Source: Planctomycetota bacterium (GTDB lineage Bacteria; Planctomycetota; Phycisphaerae; Phycisphaerales; SM1A02). From it: DNA of 64,000 nt. The notes under the pieces were generated by a model, which saw only the letters and a list, made by a program, of their open reading frames with translations, made no database searches and had not been told where the DNA came from. Shown here piece after piece: positions 52,532-61,245 of this stretch (position 1 is its first letter; the number at the start of each line of letters is the position of its first letter). The DNA lies in contig QWPW01000009.1 in assembly GCA_003671025.1 (NCBI GenBank), positions 1 through 64,000 of the forward strand, written 5' to 3'. The position numbers and the translations under genes are program-made.

Positions 52532-53263
52532 TTAGCGACGACGACGGCGGTTGAGAAGTCCCGCGCCACCAAGAACAGCGAGGACGCCCGGAGCGGGAAT
52601 CGCCACGCCTGCGCCACCGAGTTGGGTGGAGAACGAGGCGGTGTCGCCCGCCGAGAGCACGAAGCTCAGGGTCACAGCGATGTTGGTGCCGAAGGTCGGT
52701 GCGGGCAACGATGGGGTGGAACCACCGAAGGCTGCCGAACCGATCAATGTTGTGCCAGTACTATTTCGGTTGACATTCACAGGCGCCGCCAAGAGCGAGT
52801 TCACCACACTTGCTCCCGAAGTGGCGAGCCAGCATGGTGCGGTGTCGACGGAGCGGAAGTAGCCAGCGCCACTCGTAAACAGCACCGCGGAAATGGAGCC
52901 GTTGAAGAGTCCGCTGAGCGGCTCGAATGCTGCGGTTGGCAGCGAAAGCGTGATGGAAAAGGTCATTTCACCGCCGCTGAGATTCTGAATCGACATCGAT
53001 CCAGACTGCATCGCGGTGTCAGTGGCGCTGGCGGCACTGAAGTTGTAGTTCACGTTCCACAGCCCATCGCTCGCAGCGACGGAACCGGTATACGTTCCCA
53101 TACCGCTGGCAGAAACGGAGTTCGGATTCAGGTTGACCTGTTTACCGAAAGCCCCAGAGTTGACAGTGAGTGTCATGGGAGGCGCGTCTGCGAAGGCCGG
53201 TGCTGCAAGAGCACAGACCGCCACAGCCGCGGCAAGCCGCGTACTGTTTGAAAAAGACAGCAT
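52532..53263 (-). CDS. Exported protein with PEP-CTERM-like tail
   Basis: A 243-residue protein with a signal peptide (LAAAVAVCALAAPAFA), a beta-rich Ser/Thr/Gly domain, and a C-terminal IPAPGVLAVLGGAGLL followed by five Arg. This is the PEP-CTERM sorting signal as used in Phycisphaerae (PAP variant, helix, Arg cluster), so it is probably handled by an exosortase and ends up on the surface. ATG 53263 has AAAAGGGA upstream. Possible adhesin or exopolysaccharide-associated protein. Confidence 0.8.
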   Translation of the reverse strand: MLSFSNSTRLAAAVAVCALAAPAFADAPPMTLTVNSGAFGKQVNLNPNSVSASGMGTYTGSVAASDGLWNVNYNFSAASATDTAMQSGSMSIQNLSGGEMTFSITLSLPTAAFEPLSGLFNGSISAVLFTSGAGYFRSVDTAPCWLATSGASVVNSLLAAPVNVNRNSTGTTLIGSAAFGGSTPSLPAPTFGTNIAVTLSFVLSAGDTASFSTQLGGAGVAIPAPGVLAVLGGAGLLNRRRRR

Positions 53264-53383
53264 GTTGTAAATCCCTTTTCGTTTGGAACCGAGTCGGTTC
53301 ATCCCTCTTCAAGGCCAAGTCGGTTCCCGCCGACAAGGCCTCCCTCGACCACGCACAAGGCAATGGTCCTTACATCTTCGAAT

Positions 53384-54484
53384 CTAACCCAAGGATTGCT
53401 CGGAGCAAATCTCTTGAGCAATTTCTTGCGCATCAGTTAAGTTCGCTGCCGCAAAGCTCGTCCGAGAAGGTGGCGCCGCGACAATATCGAGCCCGTCGTA
53501 CCGCTCGATCGCGCGCATGAGCACCTCGCGAATCGTCTCGAGCGAGGTCGCGAGCCGAATCGCCTCTTTGATGGGCTTGATGTGTCCCATCGACTTGCCA
53601 AAGCGCGCGATCTGCTGGCGCATGCAGATGAGTGCGTAGCCCGTCCCGTCGTATTGCTCGCTCAATTGCAGATGGCGCAACGCGACGCGGAACTTGTCGG
53701 CGAGGCAGGGTTCTGGCGACGCAACTCCTGTGGTGAGCAGAGCGTGCGTGCGGCGGAACATCCACGGAGTTCGCAGCGCGGCGCGCGCGATCATGACTCC
53801 CGCGCAGCCGGTGGTATCGATGAGTTCGCGCGCATGTTCGGGCTCGGAGACGTCACCGTTTCCGATCACGGGAATGTTGGGCACCGCGTCGACGACGAGG
53901 CGAATCGCGTTCCAGTCCGCCTTGCCCGAGAAGAATTGCACCGTGTAACGGCCGTGCACGGTGACGGCGGCGATGCCTACGTCGGCCAGTTGCCGCGCCA
54001 GTTGCGGCGCAACCATGTGTTCGGGATCCCAACCCAAACGCATCTTTGCGGTGACGGGCACGCGGCCGTTGCTGTGTTTTTCCACAGCCTTCACGATGCG
54101 CGAGGCGAGCAGGGTGGTGTTGCCGCAGTCGCGCAGCAACAGACTGCCGCCATCGCGCTTGGCGACTTTGTCGACGGGGCAACCCATGTTGATGTCAACG
54201 ACGCGCGCGCCTTTGTCGACCGCCCACATTGCAGCTTCGGGCAACGGGTCATCGGAGTTGCCGTAGAGCTGCATGCCCGCGGGTTGGTCGAACTCGTTGG
54301 TGCGCGCGAGGTCGAGGGTGCGCGAAGTCTCTCGTTGAATTGCGCGCGAGCTCAGCAGATCGGTGTACGCAATGCCAACGCCGCCGAGCTCGCGACAGAG
54401 AATGCGAAACGCGAGATCGGTGTATCCCGCAATCGGCGCGAGAAGAACGTTTGATTCAAGTTGAACAGGGCCAATGCGGAGCAC
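53384..54484 (-). CDS. dus: tRNA-dihydrouridine synthase
   Basis: Flavin enzyme that reduces uridines in tRNA. Family motifs in order: LAPIAGYTDLAFR, AGMQLYGNSD, VVDINMGCPVDKVAKRDGGSLLL with the active Cys, PVTAKMRLGWD, VTVHGRYTVQFFSGKADW and IPVIGNGDV. CAGVMIARAAL follows. About 366 residues. The start is uncertain: GTG 54484 begins just at the domain, while ATG 54553 or 54628 would add 23-48 unconserved residues. It lies downstream of the DUF3299-like gene on the same strand. Confidence 0.92.
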   Translation of the reverse strand: MLRIGPVQLESNVLLAPIAGYTDLAFRILCRELGGVGIAYTDLLSSRAIQRETSRTLDLARTNEFDQPAGMQLYGNSDDPLPEAAMWAVDKGARVVDINMGCPVDKVAKRDGGSLLLRDCGNTTLLASRIVKAVEKHSNGRVPVTAKMRLGWDPEHMVAPQLARQLADVGIAAVTVHGRYTVQFFSGKADWNAIRLVVDAVPNIPVIGNGDVSEPEHARELIDTTGCAGVMIARAALRTPWMFRRTHALLTTGVASPEPCLADKFRVALRHLQLSEQYDGTGYALICMRQQIARFGKSMGHIKPIKEAIRLATSLETIREVLMRAIERYDGLDIVAAPPSRTSFAAANLTDAQEIAQEICSEQSLG

Positions 54485-54711
54485 TGAGAGAGAGTAGCGG
54501 TTCTGTGCGCCTGAACAAAGCGCGGCAAAGCTCGGTGAGGCGCGCGTGAACATGCGCGCGTGCGAGTGCAGCGGCTGATCGTTCGCAGTGAAACCATCGG
54601 TTGGATAATGCCTTGCGACGATGCTCATGAGCGCGCGTTGAGCGCATGCACCGATGCGTCGGTGTTGCAACGCTGTTTGCGCACGCCAACTGCGCACATC
54701 ACTTAGGTGCA

Positions 54712-55575
54712 CTACTTGGCGACAAACACCGCGTCTTCGATTCGATAGAGACCGATGAGGTACCCCGCGGCCTCGAACACTTCCACGCGCATTCGTCCGC
54801 GAAATGTGCCAAAGCGAAGCAAGTGCAGTCCCTTCATTTCCATCGGCTCGCGCAGCACGAGATCAATCGCGTCGAAGGGAGTTGGTGGAAGACCAACGCA
54901 ACAGCCATCCCAACGGTTGAGCGTGAGCATCAAACTCTTGGTGCGATCGACTCGCAGGGGCGTCGAGTAGTAGCCGGAGATTTCGACGACGGTGTCGTCA
55001 AGCAGACGAATCCACGGCGGCGGCGTCACTGCGAGTTGCGCGGGATCGATGTACGCGCTGGCCGATGTCAGCAATTCCCACGAGATGCGATAGGGATCGT
55101 CGTCGCGACCGCCGCCGATCACGCGAAATCGTTTGTCCAGTTCGATGGTGCGTTCATCGATGCGGTGCAGGACTTCGTTGGGCGTGCGCGTGTCGTGAAG
55201 CAGTGCTGGTGGTGTGCGAGTGGCAACGAGATTCGTCGGCGCGATGGGCGGGCCATCTTCGCCGAGGAGATCGATGTCTGGCCGAGGCGCGTCGACGGGC
55301 GCGGTGTCCGCGTTGCTTGTCGCGTTGGACTCACTCGTTGCCGCAGTGCCTAACGCGCTGGCGCTCGGTGAAGACTCCTGACTCGTGATGTCATCACTCG
55401 TGTCTTGATCGCGCCTGTCGTGATCGTTTCGCGTGTCCGCGGCGCTTCCCGCATTGGTGTCATCGTTCGATTGACTTGGCAACGCCACGAGTGCGGAATC
55501 ACGCGTCGCGTCAGGTTGCAGCATCCACATCGCGAGGATGATCAGCAACGCGACGCCGATCCAGAACCATTTCAT
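54712..55575 (-). CDS. Membrane-anchored DUF3299-like protein
   Basis: A 287-residue protein with an N-terminal anchor (MKWFWIGVALLIILAMWML), a long Ser/Asp/Thr-rich linker (about 25-120), and a C-terminal domain. That domain shows WELLTSASAYIDP, VVEISGYYSTPLRVDRTKSLMLT, WDGCCVGLPPTPFDAIDLVL and GTFRGRMRVEVF, matching DUF3299 as I know it (GY..P, CC..GPPP, G.f). ATG 55575 overlaps the eboF stop (TGATG), so it is translated with eboF. Probably periplasmic. Confidence 0.7.
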   Translation of the reverse strand: MKWFWIGVALLIILAMWMLQPDATRDSALVALPSQSNDDTNAGSAADTRNDHDRRDQDTSDDITSQESSPSASALGTAATSESNATSNADTAPVDAPRPDIDLLGEDGPPIAPTNLVATRTPPALLHDTRTPNEVLHRIDERTIELDKRFRVIGGGRDDDPYRISWELLTSASAYIDPAQLAVTPPPWIRLLDDTVVEISGYYSTPLRVDRTKSLMLTLNRWDGCCVGLPPTPFDAIDLVLREPMEMKGLHLLRFGTFRGRMRVEVFEAAGYLIGLYRIEDAVFVAK

Positions 55576-57026
55576 CAGCGGCGCGCTCGCGTGAGAAATG
55601 TGCGCGTTGCTGCGGTGAATTCGGCTTCGACCGCGCGTGCGTGCGTTGCTCCCAACGTGAGCGCGAGAATCGCGTCGCGCACGCACTCCATCGGAAGGGA
55701 GACATCGAGAAATGGATCAGGAAGATTTCCGATGAGCACGGGATCGAATCCGCTCGGTTGTTCGACGCGACCATGCGAGCCGCGCACGAGCGCCGCATCG
55801 AGCGGAATCACGTCGAGGTTCGTGCGCAGTCCAAGACGGCGCATCGCGAGCTTGCGTAACACGCGACCCTTGGGCCAGAGCAATGTGGGGTCAAGAAACA
55901 ATTCGCACGGGTCGTAGCCGGGCTTGCGATGGATGTCGACGGTGCGCGCAAAGTCGGGCGCCTTGGCGTCATCGTTCCACCAGCCGTAGGCGAACCAACG
56001 GTCGGACGCGCTCACGCACACGATGTCGCCTGCGCGCGCGTGATCGAGTCCCGCCGCGGCGCGCGTGTTGCCAAAGAGTGTGTGCTCGACGCCATCGACC
56101 GCGGCAAGAATCGCCGCGACTGGCGCGATGTCAGCAGCATCGCGCACCGAGACGTGCGCAACTTGATGATCCGCAACGGCGAAGGCGCGGCTGTGTTCGA
56201 GATCAAGAATCTCGCGGCCATCTTCGAGGCGGACCGCGAGGAATCCCGCGTCGCGCAAGACGCGGTTGAGCCACACGGCATCGCGCACGGGGACGATTCC
56301 ATACTCGCTCACGATGACCGGCTGCACGCCGAGTTGATCGCACAGATCGATCATCGCGCCGGCGATGCGATCGATTTCGCGCAACTCGTTGCGAATGGAA
56401 GTGTGTCCCGGCCCAAACTTCTGCAACGCGTAGTCGAGGTGCGGCAAGTACGACAGCGTGAGCGTGGACGGCGTGCGTTCGAGCAGTCGTTGCGTCGCGA
56501 GCGCGATCCAATCGCTGGACTCGATTCCTGCCATCGGTCCCCAGAACTTGAACAACGGAAATTGCCCGTGCTCTGCTTGGAGTTCGTCGCGCAACGACGC
56601 AGGCGTGGTCAGGCAATCGGGGAGCTTGCGTCCGTCGGCCTTGTAAATCGGCCTCGGCGTGATCATGACGTCGGTGCTCGCGTGCATCGCGTACCACCAG
56701 CACGCGTTGGCGCATGTGAAGGACGGATCGATGCGACGCGCGGTTTCCCAAACTTTTTCGCCGCTCACGAGGCGATTCGATTGTTTCCAGAAGTGCACTT
56801 CGCCCAGCGCGCGATCGTGCCAACCGTTGCCCACGATTCCATGCGCAGTTGGCGCGAGTCCAGTGAGCATTGTCGATTGCGACGAACACGTGACCGCGGG
56901 AAGCGGTGGTCGCATCGTGCGCACTCCGCCGCAGCGCTTCGCAAATGCGCGAATGCGCGGAGTCGCATCGCCGATCAAGTTGGGCGAGAGCGCGACGATG
57001 TTGAGGACGCAGACGCGTTGAGCCAC
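55575..57026 (-). CDS. eboF: EboF-like alkaline phosphatase/phosphodiesterase family protein
   Basis: A 483-residue protein closely following EboF: ALSPNLIGDATPRIRAFAKR, LPAVTCSSQSTMLTGLAPTA with the nucleophile Thr, HGIVGNGWHDR, DPSFTCANACWWYAMHASTD, VMITPRPIYKADGRKLPD, YLPHLDYALQKFGPG, VSEYGI, FAVADHQVAHV and RTVDIHRKPGYDPCELF. EboF belongs to the nucleotide pyrophosphatase superfamily and to the ebo cluster, which in cyanobacteria helps scytonemin precursors reach the periplasm. The GTG start at 57026 is the only one near the domain. Coupled to the DUF3299-like gene. Confidence 0.88.
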   Translation of the reverse strand: MAQRVCVLNIVALSPNLIGDATPRIRAFAKRCGGVRTMRPPLPAVTCSSQSTMLTGLAPTAHGIVGNGWHDRALGEVHFWKQSNRLVSGEKVWETARRIDPSFTCANACWWYAMHASTDVMITPRPIYKADGRKLPDCLTTPASLRDELQAEHGQFPLFKFWGPMAGIESSDWIALATQRLLERTPSTLTLSYLPHLDYALQKFGPGHTSIRNELREIDRIAGAMIDLCDQLGVQPVIVSEYGIVPVRDAVWLNRVLRDAGFLAVRLEDGREILDLEHSRAFAVADHQVAHVSVRDAADIAPVAAILAAVDGVEHTLFGNTRAAAGLDHARAGDIVCVSASDRWFAYGWWNDDAKAPDFARTVDIHRKPGYDPCELFLDPTLLWPKGRVLRKLAMRRLGLRTNLDVIPLDAALVRGSHGRVEQPSGFDPVLIGNLPDPFLDVSLPMECVRDAILALTLGATHARAVEAEFTAATRTFLTRARR

Positions 57027-57116
57027 GCATCAATAGTAATGGCGTTGAAAGTCCCGCGCGCATGCACGGATGCATGTGCGCGGGACCGGTGGTGACAGCG
57101 TCAATGGCTCGGCGCA

Positions 57117-57920
57117 TTACGGAGTTGGTTGAAAGAGGATGCGAGCGTCGTAGGGTTTGCCGTCGCGATACACGGCCATCACCGCGAAGTTGGGATCGAT
57201 CTCGATATGCCACGCGGATCCATCGACTTTGAAGTCGAGCGTCCGCACACCGATGTTGGCCGCGTAGTGCGCCGCGAGATCGAACGGACCCGCGATGCGC
57301 AGTTCAGTTCCAGAGTCGAGTTCGTAATCGCCGCGTGTAGGAACATCAACGCCGTCGGCGGTGATCACGAGTTGCGAGTACGCCGATCGATCCGGCATCA
57401 CCCGATGATTTGGCAGCAGCAACGTTGCATCGAGATGCGTTTCGGTCGTGCTGGTTTCGACGTGAGCTGTCGCGACGAGTAACTCGTCGCAGACGAATTT
57501 CTCGATGTGCACATCCGAGCGGTCGATCGATAGCGTCGCTGGTTCTTCAAGCGGAGGATGGACCTCGTAGTACAGCCCTGTGCAGTTCCACTGGACATAG
57601 AACCCGTCGTCGAAATCTCCGGTCCAGAAAGCGCAGAGCTTGAAGAAGTAAAGATCGATCGGGTTCTCGGGAATCGGCCTGAAATCCGGAGGCAACGACT
57701 CCACGCCTTCTCCGTGAACGGCGGCGATGGCGCCCGCACAGACCAACATGTTGAGATTCACTGGAACGCGCTCGGTGCTGTTGCAGCCGGTGACGAGAAC
57801 CACTCCGCTTAAGGCCAATGATCCAGTCAAGGCCACCGCTCCAATGGCGGAGACGTTGATGATTGCGTGCGTGGCTTTAGCCCAAGCGCGTGAGAAAACA
57901 GTCAATGCATTGATAGACAT
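57117..57920 (-). CDS. Lipoprotein of a three-gene tandem family, member 1
   Basis: A 267-residue protein with a long signal ending in a lipobox-like VLVTGC. The C-terminal 130 residues are shared with members 2 and 3: CDE..VA, STTETHLDATLLLPNHRVMP, DRSAYSQLVITADGVDVP, YELDSGTELRIAGPFDLAAH, YAA..GVRTLD and WHIEIDPNFAVM. It looks like a beta-sandwich that carries an added N-terminal domain. No known family. ATG 57920 was chosen from the shared leader, where the purine-rich RBS is GAAAGGGAAC. It lies 90 bp upstream of eboF. Confidence 0.7.
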   Translation of the reverse strand: MSINALTVFSRAWAKATHAIINVSAIGAVALTGSLALSGVVLVTGCNSTERVPVNLNMLVCAGAIAAVHGEGVESLPPDFRPIPENPIDLYFFKLCAFWTGDFDDGFYVQWNCTGLYYEVHPPLEEPATLSIDRSDVHIEKFVCDELLVATAHVETSTTETHLDATLLLPNHRVMPDRSAYSQLVITADGVDVPTRGDYELDSGTELRIAGPFDLAAHYAANIGVRTLDFKVDGSAWHIEIDPNFAVMAVYRDGKPYDARILFQPTP

Positions 57921-58049
57921 CTTGTTCCCTTTCTTCAGAAAGTTAGACCCAGAAATCTGGGAGTTGTGTGTGATGTGATCGCGTCGCGCGATCAGCGTGC
58001 GCATCTTCGCAGCAGCGATTGCCACTTCTTCATTTCACCACAGTAATAC
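57921..58049 (-). promoter_or_regulatory. Shared leader, copy 1
   Basis: Conserved with the leaders at 58.94 and 60.01 kb: a GTATTACTG box (58049-58041), a GATCGCG/GCGATC segment, a hairpin CCCAG-nnnn-CTGGG (57948-57961), then a purine-rich RBS. The distance from box to ATG is about 121 nt. Confidence 0.65.
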
Positions 58050-58145
58050 CGCTCGGATTTTCACTTGTCGTTAATGATCTTCAGCGCGCAGGCGCAAGTC
58101 GGAACAGATCCGTTGACTTGCGCCATTGCTCGAGCGCGCTACGCC

Positions 58146-58940
58146 TCAGTGCGGCGGAGCGAAGAGGAATCGCGTGTCATGCACATCGTGATTGCGCAGA
58201 ATCGTCATGACCGCATAGTTGGGGTCGATCTCGACGTGCCACTTCGCGCCGTCGGCCTTGTAGTCAAGCGTGCGCACGCCGAGCAACGCGGCGTAGTGCG
58301 CGGCGAGATCAAACGGACCAGTGATGCGCAACTCGGTGCCGACATCGAGTTCGAACTCGCCTTCTGTCGGAACATCCTGGCCATCTGCAAGGATCGTGAG
58401 GCCCGCGTACGCCGAGCGATCCGGGAGCGTGCGCCGATCGGGTAGAACGATGCTCGCGTCGAGATGCGTTTCGGTCGTACTCGCATTGCTGTAAGCGAAG
58501 GCTTTGACTCGTTCATCGCACGAGATCTTGTTCAATCCCGCGCCCGAGCCATCCGCGGTGTCCAGCATCATTGGACTTTCGCGCACGACCGCTGGGTAGA
58601 GCGAGCCTTCGCAGTTGAGCTGGACATAGCGCACGTCATCGGGCTCGCCGTTGCAATACACGCAGAGTTTGTACCGCTTGTTGGCAAGTTCCAAGTCGTC
58701 TTCCTTGCACAGTTGATAGCCCGTCGGCGGTGCGGAAATCCCTGCCGCCGAAATCTGCGTCATCAAATCGTTGCACAACGACATGCCAACCTCGACAGCA
58801 ACGACAAAGCCAGCACATCCAGTGATCACCGGTAGCGTTGTCACGAAGAGTGAACCCAGCACAGCACCAACCAACAGTCCTCGACGTGTACCGAAAGATG
58901 AAGCAAACGATGTCACAAACGATGAAGTGAGCATTGGCAT
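58146..58940 (-). CDS. Lipoprotein of a three-gene tandem family, member 2
   Basis: A 264-residue relative of members 1 and 3 with lipobox LPVITGC, a Cys-rich middle (LCKEDDLELANKRYKLCVYCNGEPDD) and the shared C-terminal domain (CDERVKAFAYSNASTTETHL, DASIVLPDRRTLPDRSAYAG, TELRITGPFDLAAHYAALLG, WHVEIDPNYAVMTILRN). The middle CVYCNxEP block is shared with member 3 but replaced in member 1. ATG 58940 follows GGGAAAGGA. Function unknown. Confidence 0.7.
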   Translation of the reverse strand: MPMLTSSFVTSFASSFGTRRGLLVGAVLGSLFVTTLPVITGCAGFVVAVEVGMSLCNDLMTQISAAGISAPPTGYQLCKEDDLELANKRYKLCVYCNGEPDDVRYVQLNCEGSLYPAVVRESPMMLDTADGSGAGLNKISCDERVKAFAYSNASTTETHLDASIVLPDRRTLPDRSAYAGLTILADGQDVPTEGEFELDVGTELRITGPFDLAAHYAALLGVRTLDYKADGAKWHVEIDPNYAVMTILRNHDVHDTRFLFAPPH

Positions 58941-59055
58941 CACAAGTCCTTTCCCCAGTGTTCTGGGAGTTGAGTGTGTTGTGGCCGCGCGATGCGGTCA
59001 GCGCGTGCATGATCGCATCACCTTCGTGTGCTTCATCAATTTGACGCACTAATAC
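58941..59055 (-). promoter_or_regulatory. Shared leader, copy 2
   Basis: GTATTAGTG box at 59055-59047, hairpin CCCAG-TGTT-CTGGG (58954-58967), then GGGAAAGGA before the ATG. Box to ATG is 107 nt, exactly as in copy 3. Confidence 0.7.
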
Positions 59056-59186
59056 TGCGCGGAAATTCTGTCGCGCTCTCGGTGTGCGCGTTCACTCACC
59101 ACAAATGATTACGCAACAGATCGCACCGCGCGCGTTCAGACGAACGCACGCGATGCGATGAGTCGAAAGTTGTTCGCGGCGCCGCG

Positions 59187-60008
59187 TTACGGTTGAGGCG
59201 CAGTCAAGAATCGCACGTCGTACAACTGGTCATTGCGCAGCACTCCTATGACGGAGCACTCGGCATTGAACGCGACATGCCATCGCGCGCCATCTGACTT
59301 GTAGTCAATCGACTCGATTCCGAGCGCAGCCGCGTAATGCGCCGCAAGTTCGAATGGTCCCGCGATGCGCAGTTGGGTTCCTCGCGCGAGCTCGTACTCA
59401 CCAGATAGCGGCACGGACATTCCATTGGCAGTGACGGTGAGTTCTGCGTAGAGGCCGAGATCAGGGAGCGTCCGATCGTTCGGTAGCACGATGGTGGTGT
59501 CGAGATGAGTTTCGCTCGAGTCTGCTGAAGCAAACGCCAACGCATCGAGGCGTTCGTCGCATCCGACACCTCGCACTTGTGGCTGCGAGTCTTGAAGCGG
59601 CGACTGTTGCAGCGCGTTCGATTCAAACGTGACGCTGCGGTACATCCCCGTGCATCCAATCCGGATGTACTCAGGTGCACCGGGCTCATCGTTGCAATAC
59701 ACGCACATGTCGATCATTCGCCCATGACCTACATCAAACGGTTGGCGCAGGCACAGTCGATAGCCGTTGGGAAGCTCGGAGACCGGAAGACCGAAGATGC
59801 GCGCGATCATTGGTCTACACGCGAGGACGACAGTCTTCACGGTCTCTGGTGTTTCGTCGCACCCCGTCAACATCGATACCGCGCCGAGGCCAACGCCAAT
59901 GCAACCAACCGCAGCAGACGCGAGCAATCCTCGGTGAAACAAGCCTCGCCGAGACAGGCCTCGGTGAGAGCCTCGTCGAGACAAACCTTGTGAGATAAAA
60001 AAAGACAT
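59187..60008 (-). CDS. Lipoprotein of a three-gene tandem family, member 3
   Basis: A 273-residue relative. Its N-terminus is unusual: an Arg-rich repeat LSRRGSHRGLSRRGLFHRG, encoded by short DNA repeats, precedes the hydrophobic part and the lipobox SMLTGC. This could favour Tat export. The middle has MCVYCNDEPGAPEYIRIGC; the C-terminal domain has GCDERLDALAFASADSSETH, LPNDRTLPD, TQLRIAGPFELAAHYAAALG and WHVAFN. ATG 60008 follows AAAGGACTGCG. First of the tandem set. Confidence 0.7.
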   Translation of the reverse strand: MSFFISQGLSRRGSHRGLSRRGLFHRGLLASAAVGCIGVGLGAVSMLTGCDETPETVKTVVLACRPMIARIFGLPVSELPNGYRLCLRQPFDVGHGRMIDMCVYCNDEPGAPEYIRIGCTGMYRSVTFESNALQQSPLQDSQPQVRGVGCDERLDALAFASADSSETHLDTTIVLPNDRTLPDLGLYAELTVTANGMSVPLSGEYELARGTQLRIAGPFELAAHYAAALGIESIDYKSDGARWHVAFNAECSVIGVLRNDQLYDVRFLTAPQP

Positions 60009-60123
60009 CGCAGTCCTTTCCCCGGCTCAACCGGGAGTCATGTGTGATGTGACCGCGCGACGCGATCAACATGCGCATCATGGACGCGTGAAAGAGCGAG
60101 TTCCGAATTCACCACACTAATAC
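60009..60123 (-). promoter_or_regulatory. Shared leader, copy 3
   Basis: GTATTAGTG box at 60123-60115, hairpin CCCGG-CTCAA-CCGGG (60021-60035), then a GGGGAAAGGA site. The fourth stem pair is G-C where copies 1 and 2 have A-T, a compensatory change. Confidence 0.7.
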
Positions 60124-60207
60124 TGACACGAATTGTGAGGCGCGAATTGCCGTGAGGGAAGGCGCACGAGATGGAGTCGTGCCGCCGCGACTACTCGCGA
60201 CAACCGC

Positions 60208-61245
60208 CTAACTGCCAGCCACGAATCGCTGCGTCACTCGCGTGGCAACAAAGCACACAAGGCATACTGCCGCGAAGGCGGGTAGTCCCGCACACGCCAT
60301 CGCGAGTGCATCGATCAACGCGAGACATGCGATCCACGCCGCGATCGCCCGCGGAGTCGAACTCGGTGACGCTGCGATCCATCGTCGTGCGCGCACGATG
60401 ACCACGGTCATGATCACGCCGATTGCAACAGCGACAACAGCGAGTGCCAGACGCTGCGCATCCAACGTTGCGCGTTGCGGGATGAACAACAACATCGTCG
60501 CTGTGACGATGACTCCAGTGGCGCCGAATCCGACATTGATCATCGTGCGCAGCGGGGTTGTCGTCGTCGAAGAGGCGATGGCGTGCACGTCAACTTCGCG
60601 TCGCGCGACGATAGAGAGCGCGAGTGTCCACAGCGCGAGCATGATCGGCAGCACGATCACGCCGCTGAAAAAAACGGCGCGCCAGTCGTCGCCTGCGAAT
60701 GCAAGCATGGTGATCAACGACGCATTCGCGCGGCACATTGCCAGCAACAGCGTGCTCCATGCACGGCGCGTGTGCATCACGTTGTAAAGAACAACGAGTG
60801 TCGCGAGCACGATCGCAGCGATCAGCGCGGGCATCGATGACGACGACGCAGCGAGTGCGACAGAGAGCGTGAGTAGGGCAAATCCTGCAACGAATGCGTG
60901 TGCACGACGCACATCGCCGCGCGGAATCGGACGCTGCGCGCGTTCGTGTGCATCGATACGCGCATCGAACGCATCGTTGAGCGCCATACCCGCGATGTAC
61001 CCGAGCACGGGCGTAAGCAGCACGAATGAGCGCGACGGATCAGTGACGCAGGTCCGCAATGGCGCGATCAAATCGTAGATCGTTGGTGAAGCAGCGGTCG
61101 CGCTCTCGATCGTGGCCGCGCCACCGCGCGACGCAACGCTTGCTCCCAGTGCCGCGCCCGCAATCGCGTTGCTGATCACGGTCGGAAGATTGGAGATGCG
61201 AAACAACTCAAGCCATGCGCGAAGGTGTTGACGCGCGTGCGTCAA
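60208..61245 (-). CDS. eboC: EboC-like UbiA prenyltransferase family protein
   Basis: A 345-residue integral membrane protein with 8-9 helices. The UbiA Asp motif is NDAFDARIDAHERAQRPIPRGD, followed by helices with GFALLTLSVALAASS and YNVMHTRR; the start HLRAWLELFRISNLPTVISNAIAG is typical of EboC. In the ebo cluster it sits beside eboE. The TTG start at 61245 overlaps the eboE stop (TTGA), with GAGG seven bases upstream, so the two are coupled. Prenyl-transfer activity of EboC is unproven. Confidence 0.85.
   Translation of the reverse strand: MTHARQHLRAWLELFRISNLPTVISNAIAGAALGASVASRGGAATIESATAASPTIYDLIAPLRTCVTDPSRSFVLLTPVLGYIAGMALNDAFDARIDAHERAQRPIPRGDVRRAHAFVAGFALLTLSVALAASSSSMPALIAAIVLATLVVLYNVMHTRRAWSTLLLAMCRANASLITMLAFAGDDWRAVFFSGVIVLPIMLALWTLALSIVARREVDVHAIASSTTTTPLRTMINVGFGATGVIVTATMLLFIPQRATLDAQRLALAVVAVAIGVIMTVVIVRARRWIAASPSSTPRAIAAWIACLALIDALAMACAGLPAFAAVCLVCFVATRVTQRFVAGS

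Noticed and set aside
55929-57095. A 388-codon plus-strand frame
   Set aside because: Antisense of eboF, which has a full set of family motifs.
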